Assembly: GCA_947846985.1 (NCBI GenBank)
Contig: CANTUZ010000006.1
Coordinates: 44,065,707-44,129,706, forward strand
Direction of reading: 5' to 3'
Source: Fratercula arctica
Taxonomy: Eukaryota; Chordata; Aves; Charadriiformes; Alcidae
Length of the DNA: 64,000 bases
Shown piece after piece: positions 37,256-50,346 of this stretch (position 1 is the first letter of the stretch; every line of letters starts with the position of its first letter). The notes under the pieces are model-generated. The model made no database searches. It was not told where the DNA came from and saw nothing but the letters and a program-made list of their open reading frames with translations. The translations under genes and the position numbers were made by a program.

Positions 37256-40192
37256 ACGTTTAATGTTTCCCTGCGATCCTGCGTCTATAGGCGGCATCGG
37301 TTTAATGCACTTGCGTAATGCACTTCGGCTCCTCTCTGCAGGGAGCAGCGGCGCTCCGGTGAACCTCTGCCAACCCTCCCCTGGACATCTGGCGCCAAAC
37401 CGGCTTTTACTTAGTTAATGCTTTATGTTATACCCATACTTTGTAATATATAAGCTTGTAATACAGTTAATAACATAGCTGGGGGAGGCTGGGTGCACGA
37501 AGGGGTGCCCCGGGGGCTCTGGCAGGTGCCTGGGAGCTCCCCAGGTCGAAGGGGCTGAGTGGGAAAGATCTACACGCTGCGATGTGCTGCAGCACGGCTG
37601 TGAGAAACCAGTGCTATGGGTGTGTAGAGAGGGAAATGGTGATAACGTATCAGATGAGGTGTTTCCAGAAAAGAGAGATATGGGTGGACAAGTACTTACA
37701 AGATTTTATCTGAAATCCCATGAAATACTACGTGACACCGCTAACCATGAGGCTTAGGTTTCCTTAGTTTATTCTGCCCCTGATATAAAAAAAACATTTA
37801 GTGTCCTGCTTGCAACTAAAGAGCTACTTAAGAAGTTAACTTTGCAGCGTAAGTGAGAACTAAAAGTAACAGAAACGCTTTGTTCACTGTTTTACCCTTG
37901 GGCCACACGATGCCAGGTACAGTCTCGTTCACTAAGCAAAGCAATCGCTGAGACCTGGTCTTGACAGGCTCATCCTATTTCTCAGCCTTCAAAACAGCTA
38001 CTATGTGCCACTAATTAAGTGGTAAACAAGTGGCATTAAGAAAGGGTGGGTTTTGTCTTGTGTTCTTTCATTAAAGGTTATGGGCTTTGCTGCTGGGCTA
38101 CGGCCAAAATGTAGTGGCTTTTGCTTTGGGGCCAGCAGGGTAGCACTTCTTGAGATGAGGCATCCCTGGATCACTCCTGGTAGCCTCTCCAAAATGAGTT
38201 TTGCCAGTGTAGCATCTGGACCCAAAACCTCGCACTGGGACAGTAGCGAAATGAACAGCTCATGGAGAATGAGCAGGTTCCTTGCTGGGTACCTGGGCAT
38301 GAGCCAGCATCCCTTTTGCATGGACACATCAAATGAAGCTTATAGGGTGTGTGCTGTCGCTGAGCGCAGTGTGACAGACTCCGTGAAACATCTGTGCTTT
38401 TCACTGGAGCTGGGTGGCTCCAGGCACTGCCATGTGGGCATCCTGCACACCGTTTGGATGTGCTACCAGCCTACATCTGAATTTCTGCAGAGCTGGGAAT
38501 GACTGGTTGTCGTGCTCTGCCCCAAGCTGTTGAAGGAGCATGGAAGCAGCTGTTGCACAAAACCCTGCTGTAAGAACTGCCTAAGCCAGGCCCGCCAGGC
38601 CATCAGGACATGCTGCAACTTTTATGTGCAGCAGGAGGTACAGGGAAACTCCCATTGCCTTTGGGGGCAAAAATCCTTAACTTCAGCCTCTTGGGTTTGA
38701 AAATGAGGGTGTTGCAAACGTGGTCCAGGTGCAGGTGGGAGCAGGGCTGTCGCTGGTGCCACGTCCTTGCCCTGTTTGGCAATGGGCACCTCCCACAGCC
38801 AAAGGTTGGCTGAAGTTGCCCAAGTGCCATTAGGAGGGACCATCCCCAAAGAGTTTGGGAGCCCATGGGTGTAGCATGGTGTGCCTGTCCTCAGCCATGG
38901 CACTGAGCCACCTGGGGACCTGTCCCTCTCCCTGCCTGCCCCTCTTGGGGCCACATCCCCTTCCGTGACAGAGGGATGAGCTGGGCTGAGGGAATCATCA
39001 GATAAAAAATAAGTTTATTTTGCCAGTGACTCTCTGGACCGCAGAGGCAAGAGCAAATGGCCAGGGGTGGTACGGGAATGTGGCTGATGAAGCAGCGCTC
39101 TGAGGGATTGACCACAGCCTGTTTGGCTGTAGGCACCGAGGTCTGTTTGGCTCGTGGCTGTGCTCACATGGCAGAAGAAGCCAGACGCACACACACCCCA
39201 AAGGCAGTGGGTACCACAGGGAACCTGGAGGCTGGAGCCAGCCACGTGTTGTTGTTCTCACGTTTATGAGCAGAGATGATTTTCAGAAGTAGGTGGGAGC
39301 TGTGAGACAAAGAGCTTGTGTTGGTAAATTGCCGACTTTTCCGTACAACAAGCTGCCTCTTAAAGATGTGCCTTTGTGGGTGAACTGAAGTTTGCACATT
39401 CTCTGCAGCCGTACAGTGGTTTTTTTCAGCTCATTGCTTCACTCTGCCAGAGGTGACTGTCACCACAGCTCTGCCTGCAAAGCTGGTCATGGCTGTCCCT
39501 GCCTGAAGCTGCTGGGTCAGCGGGGACCTCCCTGCACAGAGGAGTAGCTCGTTCTCAGCACGCGGCAGCGGGACCTGGGGCCACTGTGTCACTGTTCTGG
39601 CACTGGCTGGTGTCTTCGGAACCACAGAAGGCCATAAAGGAATGAATGCAAACTGTTTCAAGGGCCAGATGTAACTGCTGGTATTAAAGTTGTTCTTTTA
39701 ATATTTGAACACATTTTAATGCTGCTTTAAAAATGCTCTTTCCTCAATTAATGTCTTTAAAAGGCACTTACACAAACAAAGCTGCAGCGGCGGCGCAGAG
39801 GCAATCAGGATGTGACGCTTTTGTCCCCAGCTCACACAGCGAGAACAGTGCCTCTTTCTTCTGCTGCTGTTTTTATAGATGTTGACTGCAGAACTGATGC
39901 TTGCTTGGTCTTTGATGTTAAAAAAATACTTATGCAGAGGGTTTGTTTTAAACTTAGAAGCAGTTGTGCCCCTTTCTAGCTTGAAGCAGATCTCTCATCG
40001 GTCCTGGAGTACTACATGAGCCTGCATTGGGTCTGTGCGTGCAGCTTAGCTCGGTACCTGAGTGTCAGGTGCGTGAAATGGTAAGAGTGCTTTTGCCAGG
40101 GATCTGGCAGTGGGTGGGTATCACTTACACCATTCCTGTAAAAACACTTGCAAAAGCATTCTTAGTTATCAGAGCACTTGCTCCACACAACA

Positions 40193-40213
40193 GCTTTAGC
40201 TTTAGCTTTAGCT
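40193..40213. repeat. GCTTTA hexamer repeat
   Basis: About three and a half consecutive GCTTTA units. Too short to be more than a local slippage product. Confidence 0.8.
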
Positions 40214-41884
40214 ATTGTTAGGGTATTTCTCCAAAAGGAGTTTACAAATAACTTTCCCACAGTCTCATTATCACACCGATCATCTGCTAGTGTCTTGCTT
40301 CACTCCGTTTGGAATTAGGTGGACTTGCCAATTTATAGAAGATGAAGGTGTATATGAATGCTTCACACTTGTCTTTTGACACACACTATCTAATCGGATG
40401 GAGAAGGATTTGCCTTACAATGGATTACAGATTTGCTGATAATCAAGTGTTGTTTTCCTTAAGACAAGACAGGGCTGCAGGGTGTTTCAAGGGCTGGTGT
40501 TTCCAGAGGGAGCAACCTCACCAAGGAGGATGGTTAGAACTGCCTCCTGATTGAATTCAGGATTAATAACTCTTGTATGAGAAGTAGGACAGGATTTAAT
40601 CTAAAGGAGGCAGTGGTTTGATTTATCGTGCATTGCTGCTGAAAGAGGAAAGGCTTTTTCCCTTCACCCGCTGTTTCTCCCTGAGCTGCCTGCTCCTGTC
40701 GGTCTCCTCCCCTCACTGACCCAGGAGAAGCCTGCTGGCTTGCACCTTGGAAGAAACGAAAAGCAAAGCAATGAAACAGGAACAAAAAGAAAGTGAGGGG
40801 AAAAAAAGGAAACAAAAAGTTAACTTTTCTAATAGACTAGCTGGAACAGCCAGGGTTTGAAAGAGAGAGAGCTCATGTGGTCAAATAAATACATTTTAAG
40901 AAGCATCTAAACCCCTTGCCAGCAGTGTGAGGTGCCGATGCACCAGATTCGGGTGCTCCCTCTCTCGTGTTTGCCCCTCTCTGCAGGAGATGTCGGTGTC
41001 AGTGCGATGGCTGCAGAGCCGTGTTGGGACATGGGTGGGTTTGCTTGGCCGGGCTGTGATGTGCATCCCCCCTGCCCTCATCCCTCGCGTTTACCAGCAC
41101 AGCCGCTGCTGCAGGATGGCATTAGGGACATGGAGGCCCTTTTGTTCCTGAGCCAAGGAGCCAAAAACTCTCCCAATGCCTTAAAAACAGGCCTATGGAA
41201 TAAAAGATGTGTAACACCGATAAGCTAGGCTCAGCCATCACTTTCCTTGGGGTCGCCATCCCCTCGCTCCAAACCTGCTTGAACCTCAGGCTTCTCTAAG
41301 AGTCTTGTGCTTGTCATGGTAAAAGTCATACCAAAGTTGTTACTTGTATAAAGTGTTTAAAAATATGGCAGTTTGTTTCCTTGTCTCCCCAGGGGTTGGT
41401 GCTCTGGAAGATCTGTTCCCTTCCTTCTTTCACCGCTGGGGATTTGTGTTAATTATTACTGAGGATTTCAGCGCTGGCTTTCACTCCTGCAGGAAACATC
41501 CAGAAGATTACCCCCTTGAGACAGGAATAAAATCACTTACCTGCCATAAAGGCTAACATAATATTTGTAAAGTTAAAACTATAGTCTTTGAATATTTCAT
41601 GAGTTTTTAGGCTCTCTCACACCCTGCTGCGGAAATACTTGACAACAGGCGAGTTTTCTTTCCAGCTCGGGTCAGCGGGCAGCTGGATTGCACACCAGAG
41701 CAGGCTTTGCTGTCCAGGTGCGTTTCCATCCCATGTCCTTCTGCTAGCTCCTGCAGCTTGCCTTTGCCCACATGACTTGGATTCAACGCATGGGTGTTGA
41801 ATTTGAGCAGGTGCTTTGGTGTCTTCTGTAGCAGTTGCTTTGTCGCCAGGGAGCACGGTTCTGTGACCTGACCCCATGGCTGCC

Positions 41885-41928
41885 CATTCCTGCTGCATTC
41901 CTGCTGCATTCCTGCTGCATTGCTGCTG
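41885..41928. repeat. 11-bp tandem repeat, four units
   Basis: Three perfect copies of CATTCCTGCTG followed by one copy with a single change (CATTGCTGCTG). It is a small minisatellite that may vary in length between individuals. Confidence 0.85.
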
Positions 41929-44900
41929 CCTGCGGGCACAGAGCTTTCTGCAGTGCCCCTGCCCCTTGTCTTCTGCTGATGATTTCACTCACATGTGAAG
42001 GCTTCATCCATCCTGGAAGGTAAACCAGCGGGCTGTGAGGCTGCTCATTAGAGATTAAGGCGACTCTTTGAGGGCAGAAAGGGATGAATGTTCTAAAAAT
42101 AAAGACCGTAATTTGTTAGCTGTCTGTGTTTGTGTCATAGTCAGTGTGTGCGTTGGGTGTTTGCAAGCTTTGAATGTCAAATATGTCAAAAGTCATATGT
42201 GAAGTATGTCAAAGTGCCACTGTGCTGCTTTTAACAACTCCACTACGTAGTCTGCACCTGTCTTGTGCAGATGGTAGATCTTCTGTCTCTTGAGCAAGGT
42301 CTGGGATTTCACTTTCTGTCAGGTAGTCTTACTTTGGATAAGTATATTTTAACTTTAAGTGCAGGAGGAAAATAACTGCAGGGTCCTCTGAAGGCCTGGT
42401 TACCTGAGCAAACCTAAGGATGTTCTTGCAAAACGAACAAAACAACAGGCCCAAACTCTTTTCTTTTTGCAATAGTAAGATATCTGGACATATTTTTTCA
42501 TATCTTGTCTAGCTGGTCAGGCTGTCTTGATTAATGGAAGGGAAACTTCCAGAGTAAGCATGAGGCTTGGTTTGTCTGAGTTTGCAGAATATTCCTGTAA
42601 AACATCCTTAAGCCGGGATGCTGGGCTGGGCTGATGCTCTGGCTAAACCTTTGATTATTATCCTAATCTGGTGTAACTCTTCTCCTGTGGTCCTGTTGAA
42701 AGTCACAGACTGATCTCCTGACAAAACTGCCTTTAAAGTCAACCTGTCAAATTAGAGAACAACGTTTTATCTAATTATAGGGCAGACTGGATAAAGCAAT
42801 CACCTCTTCAGGGGTGTTGTGTGGCAACTATTTGGAAGTGATTAACTCCCCACTTGCTTTAGCTGAACAGCAGGTCGGGTCTATAGCTTCTGTTTTGGGA
42901 ATTAGTGTTAGCGCAAAGGTCCCTGTAAGGCAGGAAAGGCTGGGCAGACGCTGGCTGGTGAGGCAGTGGTGGCAGCAGCGGTCAGGTCTGATCCTGCCTC
43001 ATGGTGCAGTTCCTTTTGGACTTTGTGCAAGGTCAGATCTGTGATCTGATGTCAGAAATAACGTTCAGTGAGAAACTGCTTATACGTAGTGTAAAGCGAA
43101 TTCGTGATTATTTATATGCAGCCTATCATTTGTCCTCATAAATATCGATATTAACTGGTGTTCTGGGTAAATTCCAGTTGGGGTAAATCTGCCTGTACCC
43201 CAGCTAGAGGAGGAGGTGGGTGGCATTCTGAGATCAGGTACAACAAGTAATTAGAAGGTGAAGGATTAATCGACTTTGAGTACAAGGGCTGGGCGGGATC
43301 TGTTATCCTGCATGAGTCAAATCTTCACATTGTTCTCTGCTCCTGATGCGTCCCTTTGACGATATTAAATTGCTACAGCCAGTTTAATGGTCTGTATAAG
43401 CAAGTATGTGATCTCTTGTTTTAATTATAATATTGTTATTAGGCTGTGGAAGACCTGAACATGTCCATACTCACATCCTCATTCAGATATCAGGTGTGAA
43501 TATTTGTGCTTATGGATTAAAAATGCCTTTTTTGGTGTTACTGGAAAATTTGTTTCATTGACATACCTACTTGCTACAGAGCTTATTCATTTGAATAATC
43601 GCAAGGACAAAACAGAAGGAGGAGTGAATGTGAATCAAATCAGTATCATTTTTGGATGAATATTCCCAAGTAGGTCTAGTTATTGCAGCATTATTTATTT
43701 CTTCTTAGCAGAGTGGCTCATCTATGAGATCTTGATTTCTGATAGGCAAAGCTGCTGTAAGCTTCAGCCAAGGATGTTCATACGTCCAAGACACAATCCA
43801 TTTCTCTTCCCACATCTGCTGGATGATTGTACTATCACCTAACTTCATCCAGTGGGTAGACAATGACCTACAGCTGTGGTAGTGAATGTGTGGTTTGCTC
43901 CTCTAACTGCTTCCTGGGTGTTTCAGAGAACAATGAAGTTGCTCTGGGAGTTTAAAGTTTCCCTCTAGAGAAGGCAGCTGTGTTCTGCGGTGGTCTGGAA
44001 GGAATTGCCCACTGAACGGCACTGCCAGCCGGTTTTGCAGCAGCTCTGGGTTGCACCAAGTTGTTGGAGGCGGCTTTTACCTTCATTTTAAAAACATGCA
44101 ATTTCATCCACTATCTGTTTCATCTCCTCATGCTCTTTCACAATGCTGCATGAGTACAGCCAGCCTTGTGATTAATCTTACTCATTCTGATACCAGTTTG
44201 CCATGGGAAATTTTCTTAAAATGAGCAATTTTTACCAGTAGGTGGTTTTTTTTGTTGTTTTCTTGTTTATTTGTTTGTTTTCCCCTATATACATTGACCG
44301 TACAGATTCAGCCTTTATTACTGCTCCCAATGGAAACAAGTTTGAAAAGTGTAGGTCTCACAGATACCTGATTTTTCATGTTTTCTGTATTAATCACATG
44401 TACTCAGTGTTCAGTAATTCCCTTTTTGTCTAGAGGCTGTTGGTAAATTATTCCAGGAAGACGTTTGTTGTTTCCTGTTGTGCTTGTCCTGGATGGAGCA
44501 GGACGCTCAGGATGCGCAGGGGTCTGTGGGGGTGATTAAGGCTTAGGGCTGGGATATTTGTACTTCCTTGAATGGTGCGGGCTGTAAAACCCATCCTTGG
44601 CAGGGCTGTTGGGAGCACTTGGAGTGCCCTCTTGTGATGAGCCTCTGGCTGAAGCAGCAGTTCTCCACATTTTCTGAAACCTCTTTATCCTTCTCCATCC
44701 CACCTTCTGCCCCATCATCCCGGTTTCTTCACAGCTGCACCTGCCAACGTGGAAACCTTCTTCTTTGTCTCTCAGTTCTGCCTGTAAAAATACGCTACAT
44801 TTCACCACGAGGTCTGGCATATGGCAAAGCTTGTCACTACATTTGGAGTCCAAACCAGACTCTGTCACCTCCTTGTAAACAGCAGCTACTGCCGTAGAAA

Positions 44901-47507
44901 TTCTTCCCACTGAGGCATGTTTGGTTCTTTCTCCCTTTTCAAGGCCTGCTATGAGAGATGGAAAAGAAGTTGCTCTGCTCCTGCCCTATCAGAAGATCTA
45001 AAAAATACCATGTGGTTTATTTATAATTATAATTTAGTATTATTTGACATTCCCTTGTATTGTTCCCGCTGCTGGATGAGGTGCAGAGGAGGTGAAGAGG
45101 TTTGTGCAGTGGCTCCTCTCAGGGACCTTCAGGGGAAATCAGGATAAATGAGCATGGGAGAAAGATGGATGGTGGTTTGGTGGGTGGGAGTGTAACCCTG
45201 CAGAGCACGAGACACTCTCAGTTATGAAAGTCCCGTAACAGAGCTGTGGCGGAGCCAGAAGATGCTTTTCCAGCCCAATGTTGGCAACTGCAGCCACCAC
45301 ACAGGAGACCCCACATGGCTACGCTTTTTGGGAGATGCAAACCTGATGTAGATCTCTCTGCCTCTGCAGCTCATCTCTGAGCATGCTGAGGTGTGAAATA
45401 AGCCCCAAATCACCCTGTTCTTCTCACACAGCCTTTTGCCTCCTGTTAAATGGGGAGTTGTGTTTCTAGGAGAGTTAATTTTCACCTTGCATGGGTATTA
45501 GGTGTCTGTTCCAAAGAAATCAGTGGGAATCTTTCCTCTGACTTTAGTGTTGATCCAAAGTCCCTTGCGTCTAGTTTGTATGTCAGAAAAAATAATTCTC
45601 TCTCTCTCTGTGCTTTTTAATTTTGTAAATACTATAAACTCCCAACAAGTTTTGAGTCCAGCAAACACACAGGCAGTTTTGTTCTCAGATCTTTTGCTTC
45701 CTATCAGGATTTTAAGGTTGCAGCATGCGACTCTAAAACACTGCAACTTTATTCTGTCGCATTGCTTTATTACAAGTCCTATATTTGCCAAAGCAAAGAA
45801 GAATTTGGGTTAAAGGAAAATAGGCATTTCCATTTCCTTATTACCAAGGGATGTTGCAATACCTCCCAATGTAAATTACCTACAAAGGAGTCTGCGTCAC
45901 TGTGTGTCGACACAGTGCCACAGAGGAGCCGGACAAGATTCTCTGCTGAATAAAATTTGCCATTGTGGAGGTCTATAAGCCCTTTGTCTCATAAGATGCT
46001 TATTAACTTGGGTAGTTTCAGGCTGACTGGATTTCACAGTATTAAAATAGATAATGATTGCAGTGTTTATTATGGAATAATAAGCTTAGGACAAAAGCTT
46101 TTGCTAATGCAAAGTGCTTTGCCTTGGACAAGCGGTGTCTGACAGGGAGACATTGCCATCTCTTGGGCAGGTGCAGCTAGGACATAGACTTTGTTTAAGA
46201 GCTACAATAATTAAAAGCCTGGTAGCATAGCTGAGGACTAGGAAAGGGCCAAGTCTGTCACTGAGTCCTGTATCCTCGTATTTTAGTTGATGCTGTTCAT
46301 ACATATACATCTTAATACTGGCAAGGGCACAATCAGAAATCAGAAACACAGCTCGTTATCTCTGTGTAAAGCTGGTTGTAGTTACCAGGTTGATATCCCT
46401 TAAATATTCCAAGCTGTGACTCATTTCCTCTCAAATTATGAGCCTGGAAATGTTTAAATATGATTACATTTGGGATTATTGTCATTTACTTCCTAGAGTC
46501 TGAGCCTTTTAAACACAGGGCTCAGAACTGACTTTTTAAAATGAAATCTGCAATTTTCTGCAATCACAGGGTTTTAAGAGATTAAGCTTTAGGAGTACTA
46601 AATATCCTAAGTCTTGCAGCAAAACTACGAGGTTTGCAGTATTGGTGCCTGACTTGCTTCCTGATACTATGTCTCCCTTTTTAAAAAGAAGGTGCGTAGG
46701 CATAATCTCCTGATTTTAATTAAATTTTGTCTTTCAGAAGGGAAAGTGGCAGGTGTATAGAGCTAGAGAGACCCTCTGTGAAATAATTAGATGAAAACTG
46801 ATAATATTTGGCTTAATCCACAGTGCTGGCATAAAGGTTCTTAGAAAACAACACCTGCCCTTTGCTGATTAATAGGTGGCTGTTGTGTTAGTGATCCCAG
46901 CATACACCTTTGGTAAATGTGGCCTGTTCTAATAGTAAAAAAACCTCCTGAAACTCGGCAGCCAGCCAAGCCAATTTTCTTTGTCTGTGGAACTTTATGG
47001 GAACTTTACATCTATAAGAATAATTGCACCTGATCCAAGTACAACAGCAGCTGCATGGCCAAATCTTTCCCAATTTGCATAAAAAAAAAAAAATCAAAAT
47101 TTTGAATATTAGAGTATGAATTTTTGAACAATGGTGGTTCACAATTTTTGACCAAGTTTTGAACTTTAGGTATTTGGCCTCTGTGGGCTTGTAGCGTCTT
47201 TGCAAAGAAAAAGGGAGAAACTGCCTATTTCCTGAATGAGCCCCGAAGACTAATGCCTGTACCACGTCAGTAGAGCTGCCAAGTCTGGTGTTGGAGTGAG
47301 GGTGATACAGGGGTGGGTGCTGGAAGAAGAAGGCGTTGACGCAATGGGATGTACCCCTAAAAACTTTGGGGAAGGCAGGTGTGTGGGATGAGTGAGACGG
47401 GGCAGTACAACCAAGGGTACAAAGTTAGAGACAATATAAAAATTTACGGTGAGCTTTTTATTCCTTGAGTTCAACAATAGGCAATAGGTAAATTTTCTAG
47501 AAATATG

Positions 47508-47557
47508 TATACATATACACACATCTGTGTGTATATATACATATATTTATGTATGTA
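47508..47557. repeat. TA/TG-rich microsatellite
   Basis: Interrupted TATA, CACA and TGTG steps (for example TATACATATACACACATCTG then TGTGTATATATACATATAT) make a short self-complementary simple repeat. Confidence 0.75.
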
Positions 47558-48399
47558 AACCCCTTCCCTCCACTACAGTGTTTTGATGTAGAAACTCCGG
47601 TGCTCAGAGTGGTCCAAGCAGCCTGTTGACTCCTCCAGTGCATCTTTCTCCGAGTGGGCTTTTGCCAACTCACTGATCCTCCCTCCTCCTTACTTTGGCT
47701 CCATAAACGCACTTTGGTTTCTGAATTGCACCCACCAGAAGCCAGAAAGGACCCTCTCCTCTTTAAATTTTTCAGAAAATCCAATTAAAGTTGCATGTTC
47801 GTATAGAATCACTCTGACAGTTCATCTCCTTGCCATGATATTATCCAAAATACAATTTTGTAGTCCACAGTGTGAGTAGTTTTAAAAGGTAAATTACAGC
47901 TCATGACTGTTTATTATAGAGGTCACTGTGATTTCTACCAGTTATTCACAGGCAAATATTTAGCCTGAGGGAAGTACATATTTTGAATGTTAGGTATCTA
48001 TTTAAACATAATCAATTATAAATTTGGATACATAAAACTGCTAGTTTGCAATATGCTATAGGCATGATGTACTTCCTCTGGGATTATTTTGATCTCAGAA
48101 TAATTAAATGCTGGGATATACATCATGAAGTGTCGAGTGGCCACTTTAAGCTGCAGAATTAGCTCATGAAGGAACACAAAGGCAGCACATTACCTCATAG
48201 GTATTAGGTATTGGGTCTATCTCATGGGTTTCATATATTAAACATGAAAAAGGAGATTTCAACCAGAAAAAATATAATTTCCAGGAAGCTGCAATAAAGC
48301 AGCTGGTGCTCTATGTGTCCTGTGAATAGTCACAGTGGAGGTCTTTCTGTGCTTCTTTAAGGACTGTACAATATATGCAGTTTTTCTTCTTTATTTTAG

Positions 48400-48461
48400 C
48401 ATGTAATCCTGTGAATACAACAGTCTCCATCTTTGTGGATGGAAAAGAAGTTTCTGCCTTG
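48400..48461 (+). other. Exon-like segment of unknown identity
   Basis: A pyrimidine-rich acceptor (TTCTTCTTTATTTTAG) precedes 62 bases that read openly as CNPVNTTVSIFVDGKEVSAL and end at a good donor (TTG/GTAGGT). The peptide contains an N-T-T sequon. I do not recognise it. Its phases (starts in phase 1, ends in phase 0) do not join to the collagen-like relic 1.9 kb downstream. It may be a relic or a chance match. Confidence 0.25.
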
Positions 48462-50346
48462 GTAGGTATTCTTCAGGTGAGGTACTTGCACTGCATTATG
48501 ACTGCGTGTCACTTCTCTGCTTCTTTTAGAAGGAATGATTTTGCTGGGAAAGCCCATGCTTGAGGTGCATTCAGATGGTTCCCCTTGATACCAGGGGCAG
48601 CGGGGGACAGGGACCAGGAACAGGGGATCTGCCATGGGCACCCTCTGTCCCCACTGACCCAGGCTTGCACACATGCCACCAAAGTGGTCCCAGAGGGTGG
48701 CAGTTAGGGGGGCTCCCGGGCTGCTTTGACACCCTCAGCCGCAGCATGCGGTTGGCGGAGGGGCTGACAGCCTTCGCCCCAAAGGGACAAGCTGCTATCA
48801 CCAGCCAGCCTGGCATTTCAGACCCCTCTCCCGTAAATATCATCTTCCCTGAAAGTTGGTACTAGAGACAAGGAGGGAAACAATCCCACCGCTTGCTATT
48901 AGCAAAGGCACGGGTATTGGATACTATTTGGTTTCTTAAACACACTGAAGGAAAACAGCAGTACACCAGAGAAGCAGGGTTTCTGTGACATCCCCGAGCC
49001 TCGCACACAAAGGGAGACCAGGGTGAAAAAGAGGAGCCAGGTAATTTTATCACTTTTTACCTTTGGCTGTCTAGAGTTTCCAGGCGAGCACAATGGACGT
49101 GTTTCTTAGTCAAGACCAGAAGCATCTGTAGTTCCTGACAAAGGAGATCCGTGCCCCGGAGCAGGGCTTGGAGCGGGGCAGCACTCTGCTCCCCACTGCA
49201 GCGGTGTTTGCAGGGCCAATTTACACTCCTAAAAGGGCTTCAAAAGTCAGCAGCAGTGTAGGAGTTCGGACCAACGAGCTACAACAACTCGTGTGCTCTA
49301 ATTCTGGTCTCATATAAATAAGTACGTGTTACTGGTATTTTAAATATGCATTTAGGGACTCTTAGAGTGATTGACTCAATAGAACGTAATAGGTACCATG
49401 AAGTTCTTATAGCCCTTAGATAACTCCCTAAATGGTTATTTATGTGAAATGGTAGCTTTTGGATCTTTCTAGCCATTATACTTTAAAGTGCCGTAAATCT
49501 CTATTTAGGTGTAACTGCACTGCCATCCTGCAGGCTTCGGAAATTTAGGACAACATATAGTATAGGGTTTGTGGGATATACTGGCACAGACTGATGCAGG
49601 TCTTTTCTGATCTTAGTTTCCCCTTGATATCTGAATCTTAATAACACTAAATACAATTCTACTGATTTAACGGGGAGATTATTTTATTCTTTTGCATCCA
49701 ATGAAAATCCCTATGGCAGTATTTTTTTCGAGTCAAGCATTTTAAAATCCTACATGAGTAGCAGCTCCTTTTTCTACATAAATGAGTAGTTTAATATTTA
49801 CACCACACAGTATTTAATATTCTCATCACAAATGAAAGACCCCCAAAATTTTAAGCTGAAGCCAGAACAACTGTAGAGACAAATTACAAAGATTTTTTTT
49901 CTTTTTTTTTGCATCTTAGGTTTTGTTTGGCTCAAGCATTTATTTCATAATTCTTTCTTTTGCAAAAAAAAAAAAAAAAAAAAATGCAAACTAGCATCCC
50001 AAATGCTGTACAGATGGGCACACCACACATGAGCTCCAGGATGGCTGCGGTGTCCCCAGAGTGGGCTATTCTCCGTGGCATCTGAAGAGCAGCATCTCCA
50101 GATGGAAAAAGATTTTGATCTTTTATGTCTTGCTTGCTTTGTTGTGGTGTTTTGACACCACTTACAGCTTAGTTCTCAGTAGTCATATGTTGACTGCTGT
50201 AGGTGAACAAAGTTGACATTATTTAGGTCAACATGTAATTTGATAACCAGTGAAGGTTCTCCCACAGAGCTGTATTCTGTCTATTCTGAGATGTTGTTCT
50301 TAGTAAAGGGAATTTAACCACTTTTTCCCTTTTGTGGATAAACCAG
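48462..50346. other. Intergenic stretch between the exon-like segment and the collagen relic
   Basis: A GC-richer patch at about 48.56-48.85 kb is open on both strands but unrecognised. The rest is AT-rich and ends in simple sequence, including a 21-base A run at 49964-49984. No gene can be supported. Confidence 0.6.
49964..49984. repeat. Poly(A) run of 21
   Basis: An uninterrupted A tract bracketed by TTTTGC on the left and TGCAAA on the right. No retrocopy body is recognisable next to it. Confidence 0.9.

Larger units (their letters stand above)
37256..48399. other. Intergenic DNA, proximal part between SPTSSB and OTOL1
   Basis: No supportable gene. The 38.0-38.5 kb part is open on both strands (108 to 149 codons) without a recognisable domain. 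Short repeats occur near 40.2 and 41.9 kb, a CT run near 45.6 kb, and a TA/TG microsatellite near 47.5 kb. Nothing else stands out. Confidence 0.65.

Noticed and set aside
36518..37318. 266-codon plus-strand open frame (and overlapping 217- and 125-codon frames)
   Set aside because: They lie in the CpG island, where stop codons are rare because of GC content. The translation is Arg/Pro/Ala low complexity with no recognisable domain, and part derives from CR1 flank.
37385..37402. TGGCGCC sequence resembling a retroviral primer-binding site
   Set aside because: Only seven bases match and the following sequence does not fit a tRNA 3' end. No long terminal repeat pair or retroviral reading frame is visible nearby.
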